A stretch of 41,498 bases of DNA, taken from NCBI GenBank assembly GCA_964481075.1, contig CAYZSD010000008.1, positions 1 through 41,498 of the forward strand. Reading direction: 5' to 3'. Numbering within the stretch: position 1 is the stretch's first letter; every line of letters begins with the position of its first letter. Positions 24,742 through 32,109 of this stretch are shown in pieces. The notes under the pieces were generated by a model. The model saw nothing but the letters and a program-made list of their open reading frames with translations, was not told the origin of the DNA and made no database searches. The DNA is from MWFE01 sp964481075 (lineage in GTDB: Bacteria > Bacteroidota > Bacteroidia > Bacteroidales > Tenuifilaceae). The translations under genes and the position numbers were made by a program.

Positions 24742-25200
24742 ATGAAGAAGTTATCAATTCTATTTATTGTAATCAGTATTTCAATATGCAGTCTTTATTC
24801 TCAGACTAAAACAATTAAAGGAATGGTGATTTCTGAGAATTTTGAAATTTTGCCACAAGTGTCAATTATGATTAATGATACGGTTGAAGTAGGTAGAACG
24901 GACGCAAATGGGTTTTTTCTAATAGACATCCCGATTTCGGAGAAAAAAATAACATTTGTGTTCGTTGGATTGGAAACAACAAATTTAGAACTTATAGATA
25001 AATGTGATAGAATTGAGGTTGTAATGATGTACATTTACATATATGACTTTATGACTTTAAAACGTGCTGAAAGAAAGAGGGAAAAAAGATATAAAAGGCT
25101 TTCTGAGATTCACAAACAGGCTTTCGAGAGAAGTTTATTTGAAACCGAATATGCTTGCTATAATCGCGAGTTTGAATCCCTTTATCTGAATAAAAATTAA
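24742..25200 (+). CDS. Secreted carboxypeptidase-regulatory-like protein, candidate immunity partner of module 2
   Basis: A 152-residue protein. A signal peptide (MKKLSILFIVISISICSLYSQ) is followed by a beta-sandwich of the CarboxypepD_reg-like type (TIKGMVISENFEILPQVSIM, then GRTDANGFFLIDI), and a basic helical tail (RAERKREKRYKRLSEIH). It starts 7 bases after the RHS module stop, so it is probably that module's immunity protein in the periplasm. That is inferred from position and export only. Confidence 0.6.
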   Translation: MKKLSILFIVISISICSLYSQTKTIKGMVISENFEILPQVSIMINDTVEVGRTDANGFFLIDIPISEKKITFVFVGLETTNLELIDKCDRIEVVMMYIYIYDFMTLKRAERKREKRYKRLSEIHKQAFERSLFETEYACYNREFESLYLNKN

Positions 25201-25259
25201 CACCACCGCTACCGCACGGTGTGCAGTGAGTAAAGATACTGTAACAAGGTATTGCAAAT

Positions 25260-25290
25260 CGAAACCCGCTAGTTATTAGGGCGGGTTTTG
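25260..25290 (+). terminator. Conserved RHS-module hairpin 2
   Basis: CGAAACCCGC (25260-25269) pairs with GCGGGTTTTG (25281-25290), with one G-T pair. Same hairpin as at 22790 and 26131, with one arm base changed. The 190 bases from here to 25483 hold no recognised gene apart from the next promoter. Confidence 0.6.
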
Positions 25291-25453
25291 GTGCGTTATA
25301 GAGGTTAATGTTCTCGAGCACTTCGAGAGCCTCAGTGCCATCAGGCATCGCTTCAACCCCCGGGGTAACTATCTGCTTAGCAAACTGTCGCTATGCGAGT
25401 TCTTTTGGGAAACAATTGCGACATCAACAGAAACAAAAGTGGAGAAAAATCGT

Positions 25454-25461
25454 TAAATTTG
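25454..25461 (+). promoter_or_regulatory. -7 box of the ParE-type toxin-antitoxin operon
   Basis: TAAATTTG matches TAnnTTTG, 22 bases before the antitoxin ATG. No clear -33 box. Confidence 0.45.
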
Positions 25462-25483
25462 TAGAGTATAAATCTTTACCATT

Positions 25484-25732
25484 ATGAATGCTGCTGAAAT
25501 AAAGTTAGATCTATTCCGAAGGCTGGACAGTTTGGATGGCAGTCGGTTAGAGAAGGTTTATGAAAAGATAATTTCTTTAATTGCTGCCGAATCACCTAGG
25601 CGAAATGAACTATCTCCCGAAGTGAAAAGTGCATTAGATGAAGCTCTAGAATCTAGCAAGTTTGGCAGGGTTGTTTCGCATGAGGACGCCATGACGAAAA
25701 CAAAAGAAAAATACCCCAACCTGTTTTCATGA
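25484..25732 (+). CDS. Antitoxin of a ParE-type module
   Basis: An 82-residue acidic protein, helical throughout, starting MNAAEIKLDLFRRLDSLDG and ending SHEDAMTKTKEKYPNLFS. Small proteins with the SHEdAm...KY end are the usual partners of RelE/ParE toxins in Bacteroidota. No DNA-binding domain is obvious. Its stop overlaps the toxin ATG (ATGA), which supports its role. Confidence 0.8.
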   Translation: MNAAEIKLDLFRRLDSLDGSRLEKVYEKIISLIAAESPRRNELSPEVKSALDEALESSKFGRVVSHEDAMTKTKEKYPNLFS

Positions 25733-26022
25733 AAACTTTTATTTGGACTGACCTAGCTTTAAAGGATTATCATGAAAATATCGATTACCTTTTGGGTGAA
25801 TGGTCTGAAAAGGAAGCTGTAAACTTTATTGAGGATGTAGAGAATGTCCTGTTTAGCCTAAATGCAAGCAATATCGAATACAAGGAGAGTAATTACCACA
25901 GCATAAGGGAGTGTGTTGTTTGCAAGCAAATCACCCTTTTCTACCGTCATCTTAGTAGTAATAAGATTGAAATTCTTCGCTTTTGGAATAACTCTAAAGA
26001 TAAGCGAGGATTAAAATTCTAA
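25729..26022 (+). CDS. RelE/ParE family toxin
   Basis: A 97-residue ParE-like toxin. MKTFIWTDLALKDYHENIDY is the family N-terminal strand and helices, and LFYRHLSSNKIEILRFWNN is the end strand pair. ParE members poison DNA gyrase and RelE members cut mRNA; the sequence does not decide which applies here. It overlaps the antitoxin by 4 bases. Its end runs into the remnant of another RHS module tail. Confidence 0.85.
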   Translation: MKTFIWTDLALKDYHENIDYLLGEWSEKEAVNFIEDVENVLFSLNASNIEYKESNYHSIRECVVCKQITLFYRHLSSNKIEILRFWNNSKDKRGLKF

Positions 26023-26071
26023 CTCCGTTATGGGGTCAGCTCTACAGCCGCCCGATTATTCTTCAAGGCTT

Positions 26072-26161
26072 CCCCGTTGAACAGAGACTGCCAAATTGAA
26101 TCGAAGATGGGCAGCACGGCAAACGAAAAGCGAAACCCGCCAGTTTTTTGGGCGGGTTTTG
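26072..26161 (+). terminator. Conserved RHS-module tail 3 with GC-rich hairpin
   Basis: CCCCGTTGAACAG starts a block matching the module 1 tail. CGAAACCCGCC (26131-26141) pairs with GGCGGGTTTTG (26151-26161). In the frame that matches module 1 it reads GFPVEQRLPN-stop, but no gene is left in front of it. The 342 bases from 26023 to the next gene hold only this tail and AT-rich sequence. Confidence 0.7.
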
Positions 26162-26364
26162 TGCGTTTTGCAGCCTTTTTCTTGAAGTTGGAATGCCTGT
26201 CCAAAAGATGACGGACGATTCAAAGCACATTCGGCGATTGGTTCAGAGCGTTTTTTTTCTTAGTTGGATGCGTAGTATTTAAGAAATACTTAACTTTATT
26301 GTTTCCAATTTCTGTAAACAAAAGAGTAGTATTGACGTTTCTTAGTCAACCTTGTAATCCGAAA

Positions 26365-27144
26365 ATGCTCATCGATTATCACACACATACATTCCTTTCC
26401 GACGGCCGCGATAGCCACGAGCAGATGATTGCTTCTGCTGCGTTCCGGGGAATTGCTGAGATTGGAATAAGCGATCACATCAGCCTTAAACCCGTTAAAT
26501 GGGCTATGAACCTCGAAAATATTGCCCACATGGAGAGCCGAATGAAGGCTCTTTTAGCAGAGGAGAATCTAGGTGTTACCCTCAAGTTTGGGGTTGAGAT
26601 GGACTACTTCCCAGGCATGGAGAAGGAGATTAGGAGCACAATAAATCGACTACCTCTTGACTATGTGATTGGTTCAGTGCATTTTATCGATGATTGGAAT
26701 TTTGACACAGATATCACAGAATACGACACCCTCGATATAAACCGTTTCTATAGGCAGTACTTTAAGCTAGTCCAACAATCGGCACGATCACGGCTTTTCG
26801 ATATTATTGGCCATTGCGACCTAGCCAAAAAATTTGCATACTATCCCACTTTCCCACTAAACGATTTATACGAGCAAACCGCTAAGGTTTTCAAAAAAAC
26901 CGATGTAACAGTGGAACTTAATACCAGTGGAAGGATAAAACCCTGTAACGAGTTTTACCCATCGGCGGCCTTCCTTGAACGACTTGCTCACTATAAGGTG
27001 CCCATTACCCTTGGCTCCGACGCTCACATTGAACAGAATGTAGGACAATTCTTCGATGACGCCATTTCTCAGCTAAAAGCCCTTGGATACAAGGAGATTG
27101 CTCGTTTCACACGCAGAAAAAGGGAGTTTGTAAGGATTTCATGA
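26365..27144 (+). CDS. PHP-domain histidinol-phosphatase-like protein
   Basis: A 259-residue PHP (polymerase and histidinol phosphatase) metal-dependent phosphoesterase of the HisJ/HisK type. Metal-ligand motifs are present in order: DYHTHTFLSDG at the start, IGISDH, GVEMDY, GSVHFID, IGHCDL and LGSDAH near the C-terminus. I chose ATG 26365 (MLIDYHTHT); a longer frame to 26299 adds a stretch that does not fit the family. It stands alone, not in a his operon, so it could dephosphorylate histidinol phosphate or another small phosphate. Confidence 0.85.
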   Translation: MLIDYHTHTFLSDGRDSHEQMIASAAFRGIAEIGISDHISLKPVKWAMNLENIAHMESRMKALLAEENLGVTLKFGVEMDYFPGMEKEIRSTINRLPLDYVIGSVHFIDDWNFDTDITEYDTLDINRFYRQYFKLVQQSARSRLFDIIGHCDLAKKFAYYPTFPLNDLYEQTAKVFKKTDVTVELNTSGRIKPCNEFYPSAAFLERLAHYKVPITLGSDAHIEQNVGQFFDDAISQLKALGYKEIARFTRRKREFVRIS

Positions 27145-27249
27145 TGTTTTGCTTATTATATTTACTCCGATTGTTTAAATCGATTCTAAATTTCAAAAAA
27201 GTAGATATAATTCATAATCAAAACGCAACCTTATATCTGCATATTTCGA

Positions 27250-27257
27250 TATATTTG
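27250..27257 (+). promoter_or_regulatory. -7 box upstream of the octaheme cytochrome locus
   Basis: TATATTTG matches TAnnTTTG, 45 bases before the cytochrome ATG. The 27145-27301 gap is AT-rich and holds no gene. No clear -33 box. Confidence 0.45.
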
Positions 27258-27301
27258 CATAAGTATATTTAGTATGTACCTATACGAAAAACTTTTCATT
27301 T

Positions 27302-28885
27302 ATGAAGAATAAGCTCTTCGTTTTTCTAGCAATCGTCCTGATTCCTCAGATATTCATAGCCATAGCCATTCTTGACAAACCTAAGCAGATGGACCCATCT
27401 GTTATGGAGTCGCTTAAGGCTGAGGTTCAAAACCGCCCACGAAAGGGTGCAGACCATAGCCAGTTTGCAGAGCTGCAAAAGGATTTTAAGGAGCCTCAAG
27501 AGGTTACAGAAGCCTGCTTATCTTGCCATACCGAAAGGGGTAAGGAACTTCTTACAAACCACCATTGGCTTTGGGAACGAGAGGCTTTCATTGAGGGTCG
27601 AGGGGTAGTTTACCTTGGAAAGAAGAATTTGGTGAACAACTTCTGTACAGGAATTGGGGGTAGCGAAGCCACTTGTAACCGATGCCATGCCGGTTACGGG
27701 TGGGAGGATAACAGCTTCGATTTTACCGCTCAGCGTAACATGGACTGCCTAATCTGCCACGATAACACCCAAACCTACGAGAAAGCCACAGGTGGTGCTG
27801 CGGGTTATCCCCCCTCAAGTGGACCACTTGCACCCGACTACAGGAAAATTACTGCAAATGTTGGTAAGCCAACAAAGTACAATTGTGGCTACTGCCATTT
27901 CTATAGTGCAGGGGGAAACAATATCAAGCACGGTCATCTTGAGGAGGCTTTGCTAAATACAACTCGTGAAGTGGACGTTCACATGAATAAGGCGGGTATG
28001 GATATGAACTGCACCGATTGCCATAAAACCCAGAATCACATCATGTTGGGTAGGTACTACGGAACTGCATCGAACGATTTCAACAGGGCTACATGCACCC
28101 AATGCCACGGCCATACGCCACATGCAATGGGTAAACTCAATGAGCACACCGTGAAGGTGGCTTGCCAAACCTGCCATATTCCAACCTATGCAAAGGTTAA
28201 CCCCACAAAGATGTACTGGGACTGGTCAACTGCCTGCGATTTGGTTGATGGAAAACCCATTGAGTATATGGACTCTACCGGACGAATCTCCTACCAATCG
28301 ATAAAAGGAACTGCCCATTGGGCAAAGGATGTTCAGCCTGAATATGTTTGGTTCAACGGGCAAGCCGATCACATGCTGGTAAGTGATAGCATAACCGAAT
28401 TCCCAGTGAAAATCAACACATTATTTGGGGAGTACAACGACAAGAAAGCGCAGATTTGGCCAGTGAAAATTCATAGGGGCAAGCAACCTTTCGACCCTCA
28501 TTACCAGAGAATTTTAAAAGCTAAACTTTGGGATAAGGAGCCTGGTAAGGGGGGTCTCTGGGTCGATTTCAACTGGGAGTCCTCGCTTCGCGAAGGGATG
28601 AGAATTGCCGGACTGCCCTGGAGTGGGAAATGGGAATTCGTTGAAACAGAGATGTATCTTCCCATCTCACACATGGTTTCACCAAAGGAGGATGTGCTTT
28701 CATGTACCGATTGCCATTCACGAAGCAGCTCGAGGTTGGCAAATCTAACCGATTTCTATATGCCCGGCCGCGACCGTTTTGCTACAATCGATTTCATCGG
28801 TATTATGCTAATCCTCGGTACGCTTGGAGGTGTTGTTTTTCATGGCAGTATCAGATTCCTAACCTATCGAAGAGGAAGAAAATAA
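27302..28885 (+). CDS. Octaheme c-type cytochrome, tetrathionate reductase (OTR) family
   Basis: A 527-residue multiheme cytochrome with exactly eight CxxCH heme sites: C72, C125, C149, C195, C237, C265, C288 and C468 begin them. The long heme-free gap between site 7 and site 8 and the length fit the OTR family, which reduces tetrathionate and can also act on nitrite or hydroxylamine. An N-terminal hydrophobic segment (4-23) exports or anchors it, and a C-terminal membrane helix (about 495-514) anchors it with the heme domain in the periplasm. The cytochrome b gene 850 bases downstream probably feeds it electrons from quinol. Substrate in this organism is not proven by sequence. Confidence 0.92.
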   Translation: MKNKLFVFLAIVLIPQIFIAIAILDKPKQMDPSVMESLKAEVQNRPRKGADHSQFAELQKDFKEPQEVTEACLSCHTERGKELLTNHHWLWEREAFIEGRGVVYLGKKNLVNNFCTGIGGSEATCNRCHAGYGWEDNSFDFTAQRNMDCLICHDNTQTYEKATGGAAGYPPSSGPLAPDYRKITANVGKPTKYNCGYCHFYSAGGNNIKHGHLEEALLNTTREVDVHMNKAGMDMNCTDCHKTQNHIMLGRYYGTASNDFNRATCTQCHGHTPHAMGKLNEHTVKVACQTCHIPTYAKVNPTKMYWDWSTACDLVDGKPIEYMDSTGRISYQSIKGTAHWAKDVQPEYVWFNGQADHMLVSDSITEFPVKINTLFGEYNDKKAQIWPVKIHRGKQPFDPHYQRILKAKLWDKEPGKGGLWVDFNWESSLREGMRIAGLPWSGKWEFVETEMYLPISHMVSPKEDVLSCTDCHSRSSSRLANLTDFYMPGRDRFATIDFIGIMLILGTLGGVVFHGSIRFLTYRRGRK

Positions 28886-28896
28886 TAGCATAAGAT

Positions 28897-29358
28897 ATGG
28901 AAAAGTACAATGTATTGTTAGGATATTTTGATAGGCAGTTGCCCATTGTTTCTGGTCTTTTTGATAGCATTAAAGATCTTGACCTAAATATTTACGAGAA
29001 CCGTTATGTGTATGCCCTTAAATCGCAGCAGATTTACACTGCCATAGAGGATATATTTAAGGTCATTATTAAAACCTTCGAAAACAACATCGATGATTAT
29101 TCCAAATATCATGTTGAGATACTAAAAGTATTATCGGTTGATATCCCCAACATTAGACCTAGGTTGCTTTCCGAGGAAAGTTTAAAAATACTCGATAAGC
29201 TTAGGTCATTTAGACACTTTATAAGACATGCCTACAATACCGAATTAGACCTTGAAGAGATGATATTGCTTCAAAAGAAGTGTAAAGCCTCTTTTGGATT
29301 TGTAATTGAAGACTTTAAAACCTTTATTAATTTTGTGAAAGGCCTTTCTTCGAAATGA
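28897..29358 (+). CDS. HepT-like HEPN toxin
   Basis: A 153-residue all-helical HEPN-domain protein. The Rx4HxY motif is R106-HFIR-H111-A-Y113: the Arg and His form the RNase site, and the Tyr is where MntA partners attach AMP in studied systems. It starts 11 bases after the cytochrome gene and overlaps the nucleotidyltransferase gene by 4 bases (ATGA). Together they form a type VII toxin-antitoxin pair. Its place inside a respiratory operon is unusual. Confidence 0.85.
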   Translation: MEKYNVLLGYFDRQLPIVSGLFDSIKDLDLNIYENRYVYALKSQQIYTAIEDIFKVIIKTFENNIDDYSKYHVEILKVLSVDIPNIRPRLLSEESLKILDKLRSFRHFIRHAYNTELDLEEMILLQKKCKASFGFVIEDFKTFINFVKGLSSK

Positions 29359-29705
29359 GCTTAGAAATTGAGGATATTAGGAAGAACCTCCAGCGAAGAT
29401 GTCAAGACGAAAGAAACGTAAGGGAGGAACTTAGGTTAAAATTACTGGAAGAGGTACGATTAACCTTAAAGGATTTTCTTTCTCAATACCCTGATAGCAA
29501 AGGTTATCTATTTGGCTCGGTGTTGACTCCTCATGGTTTTTCGAAATCATCGGATATCGATATTGCCATCGGGAATTGCCCGTTGGACAGGTTAGATCTT
29601 TACTCCCAGCTTAGTAGGCTCATTCAATGGCCTATAGATATAGTTGTTATCGAGAAATGCAACTTTAAGGAGCATATCTTCAGCCAAGGGGAACGGGTTT
29701 GTTGA
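29355..29705 (+). CDS. MntA-like minimal nucleotidyltransferase antitoxin
   Basis: A 116-residue nucleotidyltransferase. Catalytic motifs are G54-S55 followed by D67-x-D69 (SDIDIAIG) and D95 (PIDIVV). Studied MntA proteins neutralise HepT by attaching AMP groups to its Tyr. The distance between GS and DxD is one residue longer than the usual pattern, but all three acids are there, so it is probably active. An N-terminal helix of about 45 residues precedes the fold. Confidence 0.85.
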   Translation: MSLEIEDIRKNLQRRCQDERNVREELRLKLLEEVRLTLKDFLSQYPDSKGYLFGSVLTPHGFSKSSDIDIAIGNCPLDRLDLYSQLSRLIQWPIDIVVIEKCNFKEHIFSQGERVC

Positions 29706-29738
29706 TTAACGCAAAAAACTGATTAATAATTATTTGTA

Positions 29739-30389
29739 ATGGCCAAAGAGACTTACGTTTACAAGGTTTTCGAGAGGTTCTGGCATTGGAGCCAGGCCTT
29801 TCTCATCCTTTTTTTAGCCCTCACGGGCTTTGAAATTCACGGTTCTTTCAGTCTGATGGGGTTTGAGAGCGCTGTCCGTTGGCACAATATATCGCTATGG
29901 GCATTGGTTGTGCTGATTATCTTCGCCATATTCTGGCACTTTACCACTGGCGAGTGGAGGCAGTACATCCCTACTTCGAAATTCCTCAGGGCGCAGATTG
30001 AGTATTACATCACCGGAATTTTTAGGGGCGCACCGCACCCAACCAAGAAAACCGTTTACAACAAGTTCAACCCTTTGCAACGCTTGGTTTATCTTGGGCT
30101 AAAGATATTCGCCATACCTGTTCAGGTGATAACAGGGTTTATTTATTACTACTACAAGTACCCTTCGGGTGGTGAGATTAAATCAATCGACATGTTTAAC
30201 CTGAAATGGATTGCTGTAATCCATACGCTAGGGGCTTTTGCGCTAGTAGCATTCGTTATAGCACATGTTTACCTGACAACCACAGGGAAAACCCCTCTGG
30301 CAGCAATGAAGGCTATGGTTACTGGTTGGGAGGATTTGGAGCACGATGAGGAACATGAAGATATTAATCATGATGAAAAAAAGGAGTAG
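29739..30389 (+). CDS. Membrane cytochrome b (b561-type) subunit
   Basis: A 216-residue di-heme cytochrome b of the NiFe-hydrogenase/formate dehydrogenase/thiosulfate reductase type. Four main membrane helices carry candidate heme ligands H16 (FWHWSQ), H49 (VRWHN), H67, H162 and H176 (IAHVY). A His- and acid-rich tail (EHDEEHEDINHDEKKE) faces the cytoplasm or metal. It probably passes quinol electrons to the octaheme cytochrome. It ends 4 bases before the rhodanese lipoprotein gene, so these are one transcript. Confidence 0.88.
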   Translation: MAKETYVYKVFERFWHWSQAFLILFLALTGFEIHGSFSLMGFESAVRWHNISLWALVVLIIFAIFWHFTTGEWRQYIPTSKFLRAQIEYYITGIFRGAPHPTKKTVYNKFNPLQRLVYLGLKIFAIPVQVITGFIYYYYKYPSGGEIKSIDMFNLKWIAVIHTLGAFALVAFVIAHVYLTTTGKTPLAAMKAMVTGWEDLEHDEEHEDINHDEKKE

Positions 30390-30393
30390 TATC

Positions 30394-31449
30394 ATGAAGA
30401 AGTTAATAGTTACAATCGCAATCATTCCTATGCTTTTCATTTATGGCTGTAGGGAGATTGACCAAATCGAAGAGCCAACATTTTCTCCTCAGATGGCTTT
30501 CGATTCGTTGATTAGCTACATAGAACGTAACGGTAATTTTATCAATAGCCCTAGCGTTCCAGCCATGATTACTGCATACGAATTATATTCAAAGTTGGAT
30601 AGCAATACGCTGGTACTCGATACCAGAACCTCCGAGGAGTTTAGCAATGCCCACATTGAGAATTCCATTAACATACCTTTCAATCAACTGCTTAACTACT
30701 TCGAGAACAGAATTGATCCCAATAGCTTCAACAGGATTGTTCTGGTATGCAATGCAGGACAAACAGCTTCATACGCAACCTCCATACTAAGAATTCTGGG
30801 CTATAGCAATGTTTTTGCCTTAAAGTGGGGTTTTAGCAGTTGGCATAGGGAAACAGCCGAAGCACGCTGGCTATCAAGGGTTTCTAACAAATATACCGAG
30901 ATGCTGGAGTTTACCCCAAATCCTAAGAGTTCCCCAACCAATTTCCCTGAAATTGAGACTAAAGAGCGTTTTGGCTATACAATCCTCAGGGAAAGGGCGC
31001 ATCGACTTTTTGCCGAGGAATTTAACCCCATCACCCTGAACGCTGATTCACTTTTCGGTTCAGAGGGGCGATTCTATATCTTGAACTATTGGCCTGAAAA
31101 TCTATACAATAAAGGACACATTACAGGTGCAATACAGTATCAACCTAAAAAGTCCCTGAGTAGCACCGAACAGCTAAATACATTGCCAACCGACAGACCC
31201 ATAGCGGTTTACTGTTTTACGGGTCAGCATAGTGCCTTTGTTACTGCGTACCTTCGTCTTTTAGGGTACGATGCCCGAACCCTTAGCTATGGTGCAAATG
31301 GATTTATGCGTAGCATAATGTTACAGGAGAAGATTGATAATGTGTTCACCGAAAAGGATATATACAATCTTCCCGTTTCTTCGGGTGGTGTAGCCTCAAA
31401 ACCTATTAAGGTTGAAGAGGTTGTGATTGCTCCAAGGGGAGGTTGCTAG
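30394..31449 (+). CDS. Double-rhodanese lipoprotein with C-terminal PRGGC tail
   Basis: A 351-residue lipoprotein. The signal MKKLIVTIAIIPMLFIYGC places the lipid on C19, so the protein is periplasmic. Rhodanese domain 1 (about 60-155) has VLDTRTSEEF and the active loop VCNAGQTAS with C119; domain 2 (about 225-310) has YCFTGQHS with C274. Both catalytic cysteines are present, so it should carry persulfide sulfur. The protein ends VVIAPRGGC, a tail shared with the two proteins at 33312 and 34001. I chose ATG 30394 over an earlier frame start at 30346 inside the cytochrome gene, because it gives the lipoprotein signal. Confidence 0.88.
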   Translation: MKKLIVTIAIIPMLFIYGCREIDQIEEPTFSPQMAFDSLISYIERNGNFINSPSVPAMITAYELYSKLDSNTLVLDTRTSEEFSNAHIENSINIPFNQLLNYFENRIDPNSFNRIVLVCNAGQTASYATSILRILGYSNVFALKWGFSSWHRETAEARWLSRVSNKYTEMLEFTPNPKSSPTNFPEIETKERFGYTILRERAHRLFAEEFNPITLNADSLFGSEGRFYILNYWPENLYNKGHITGAIQYQPKKSLSSTEQLNTLPTDRPIAVYCFTGQHSAFVTAYLRLLGYDARTLSYGANGFMRSIMLQEKIDNVFTEKDIYNLPVSSGGVASKPIKVEEVVIAPRGGC

Positions 31450-31482
31450 ATTACTAGTGGAATAGCATAAAAAGAATAAGAC

Positions 31483-31998
31483 ATGGAACAAAAAAGTAGA
31501 TATATCAATTCGTACTTAGCGGGTTTCCTGCTGGGATTGGTTCTTCTGATGGCAATCTTCATCTCAGGAAGAGGACTTGGGGCAAGTGGGGCATTTAAGG
31601 ATTTAGCCACCGTAACCGTTAATGCCGTTGCACCTGAACACGCAACATCGTCAACTTTTTGGGGCAGTAATCTGCGAAACGGAACCCATCCCTTAAAGTC
31701 ATGGCTATCCATTGAGGTATTGGGTGTGCTGATCGGAGGATTATTATCAGGTTTAATATCTGGAAGGATGAAGTTTAAGGTGGAGCGAGGGCCAAGCATC
31801 AAAGCTACCACTCGCCTGGGCTTTGCCCTGATTGGTGGAATGCTTTTTGGCATTGGCGCACAGCTAGGCAGGGGCTGTACAAGCGGTGCTGCGTTGAGCG
31901 GAATGGCGGTACTATCAACAGCGGGCTTTCTAACAATGATGGCAATCTTTGGGACAGGCTACATGATTGCATACTTCTTCCGAAAACTCTGGATATAG
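31483..31998 (+). CDS. YeeE/YedE sulfur transporter, first half
   Basis: A 171-residue membrane protein, the N-terminal half of a YeeE/YedE (TsuA-type) transporter, whose studied members import thiosulfate. About four membrane helices and the hallmark GRGCTSG with C132, its only cysteine. The second half is the next gene, so the transporter is split in two polypeptides here. The split halves are common in Bacteroidota and other groups. Confidence 0.88.
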   Translation: MEQKSRYINSYLAGFLLGLVLLMAIFISGRGLGASGAFKDLATVTVNAVAPEHATSSTFWGSNLRNGTHPLKSWLSIEVLGVLIGGLLSGLISGRMKFKVERGPSIKATTRLGFALIGGMLFGIGAQLGRGCTSGAALSGMAVLSTAGFLTMMAIFGTGYMIAYFFRKLWI

Positions 31999-32109
31999 TT
32001 AATCACAAATCAACAACCAAATAACCAATAACTCAATAACTCAATAACTCAATCAACCCAATTAACTCAATCAACCTAATTAACTAAATCAACCAATAAC
32101 CCAAACACA
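31999..32109 (+). repeat. G-free short-repeat leader between the transporter halves
   Basis: A 111-base spacer with no G at all on the + strand (G-free from 31999 to 32111). It is made of degenerate copies of AATAACTC and AATCAACC. No hairpin is possible through G-C pairs. It is most likely an unstructured translation leader for the second half. Confidence 0.75.

Noticed and set aside
25291..25450. Possible transposase remnant reading LEHFESLSAIRHRFNPRGNY
   Set aside because: I could not match it to a family; only a short frame without start, so no feature was called.
26274..26290. AGTATTT-aag-AAATACT palindrome before the PHP gene
   Set aside because: Short, AT-rich and without a nearby -7 box; chance is a sufficient explanation.
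27302..28885. Octaheme hydroxylamine oxidoreductase or pentaheme NrfA
   Set aside because: Eight CxxCH sites, no CxxCK site and the long gap before heme 8 fit the tetrathionate reductase family better, though substrate overlap exists.
31446..31853. 135-residue - strand open frame
   Set aside because: Antisense to the YeeE first half; low-complexity composition from membrane codons.
31999..32109. CRISPR-like array
   Set aside because: Units are 8-10 bases, degenerate and without spacers; no cas genes are present.
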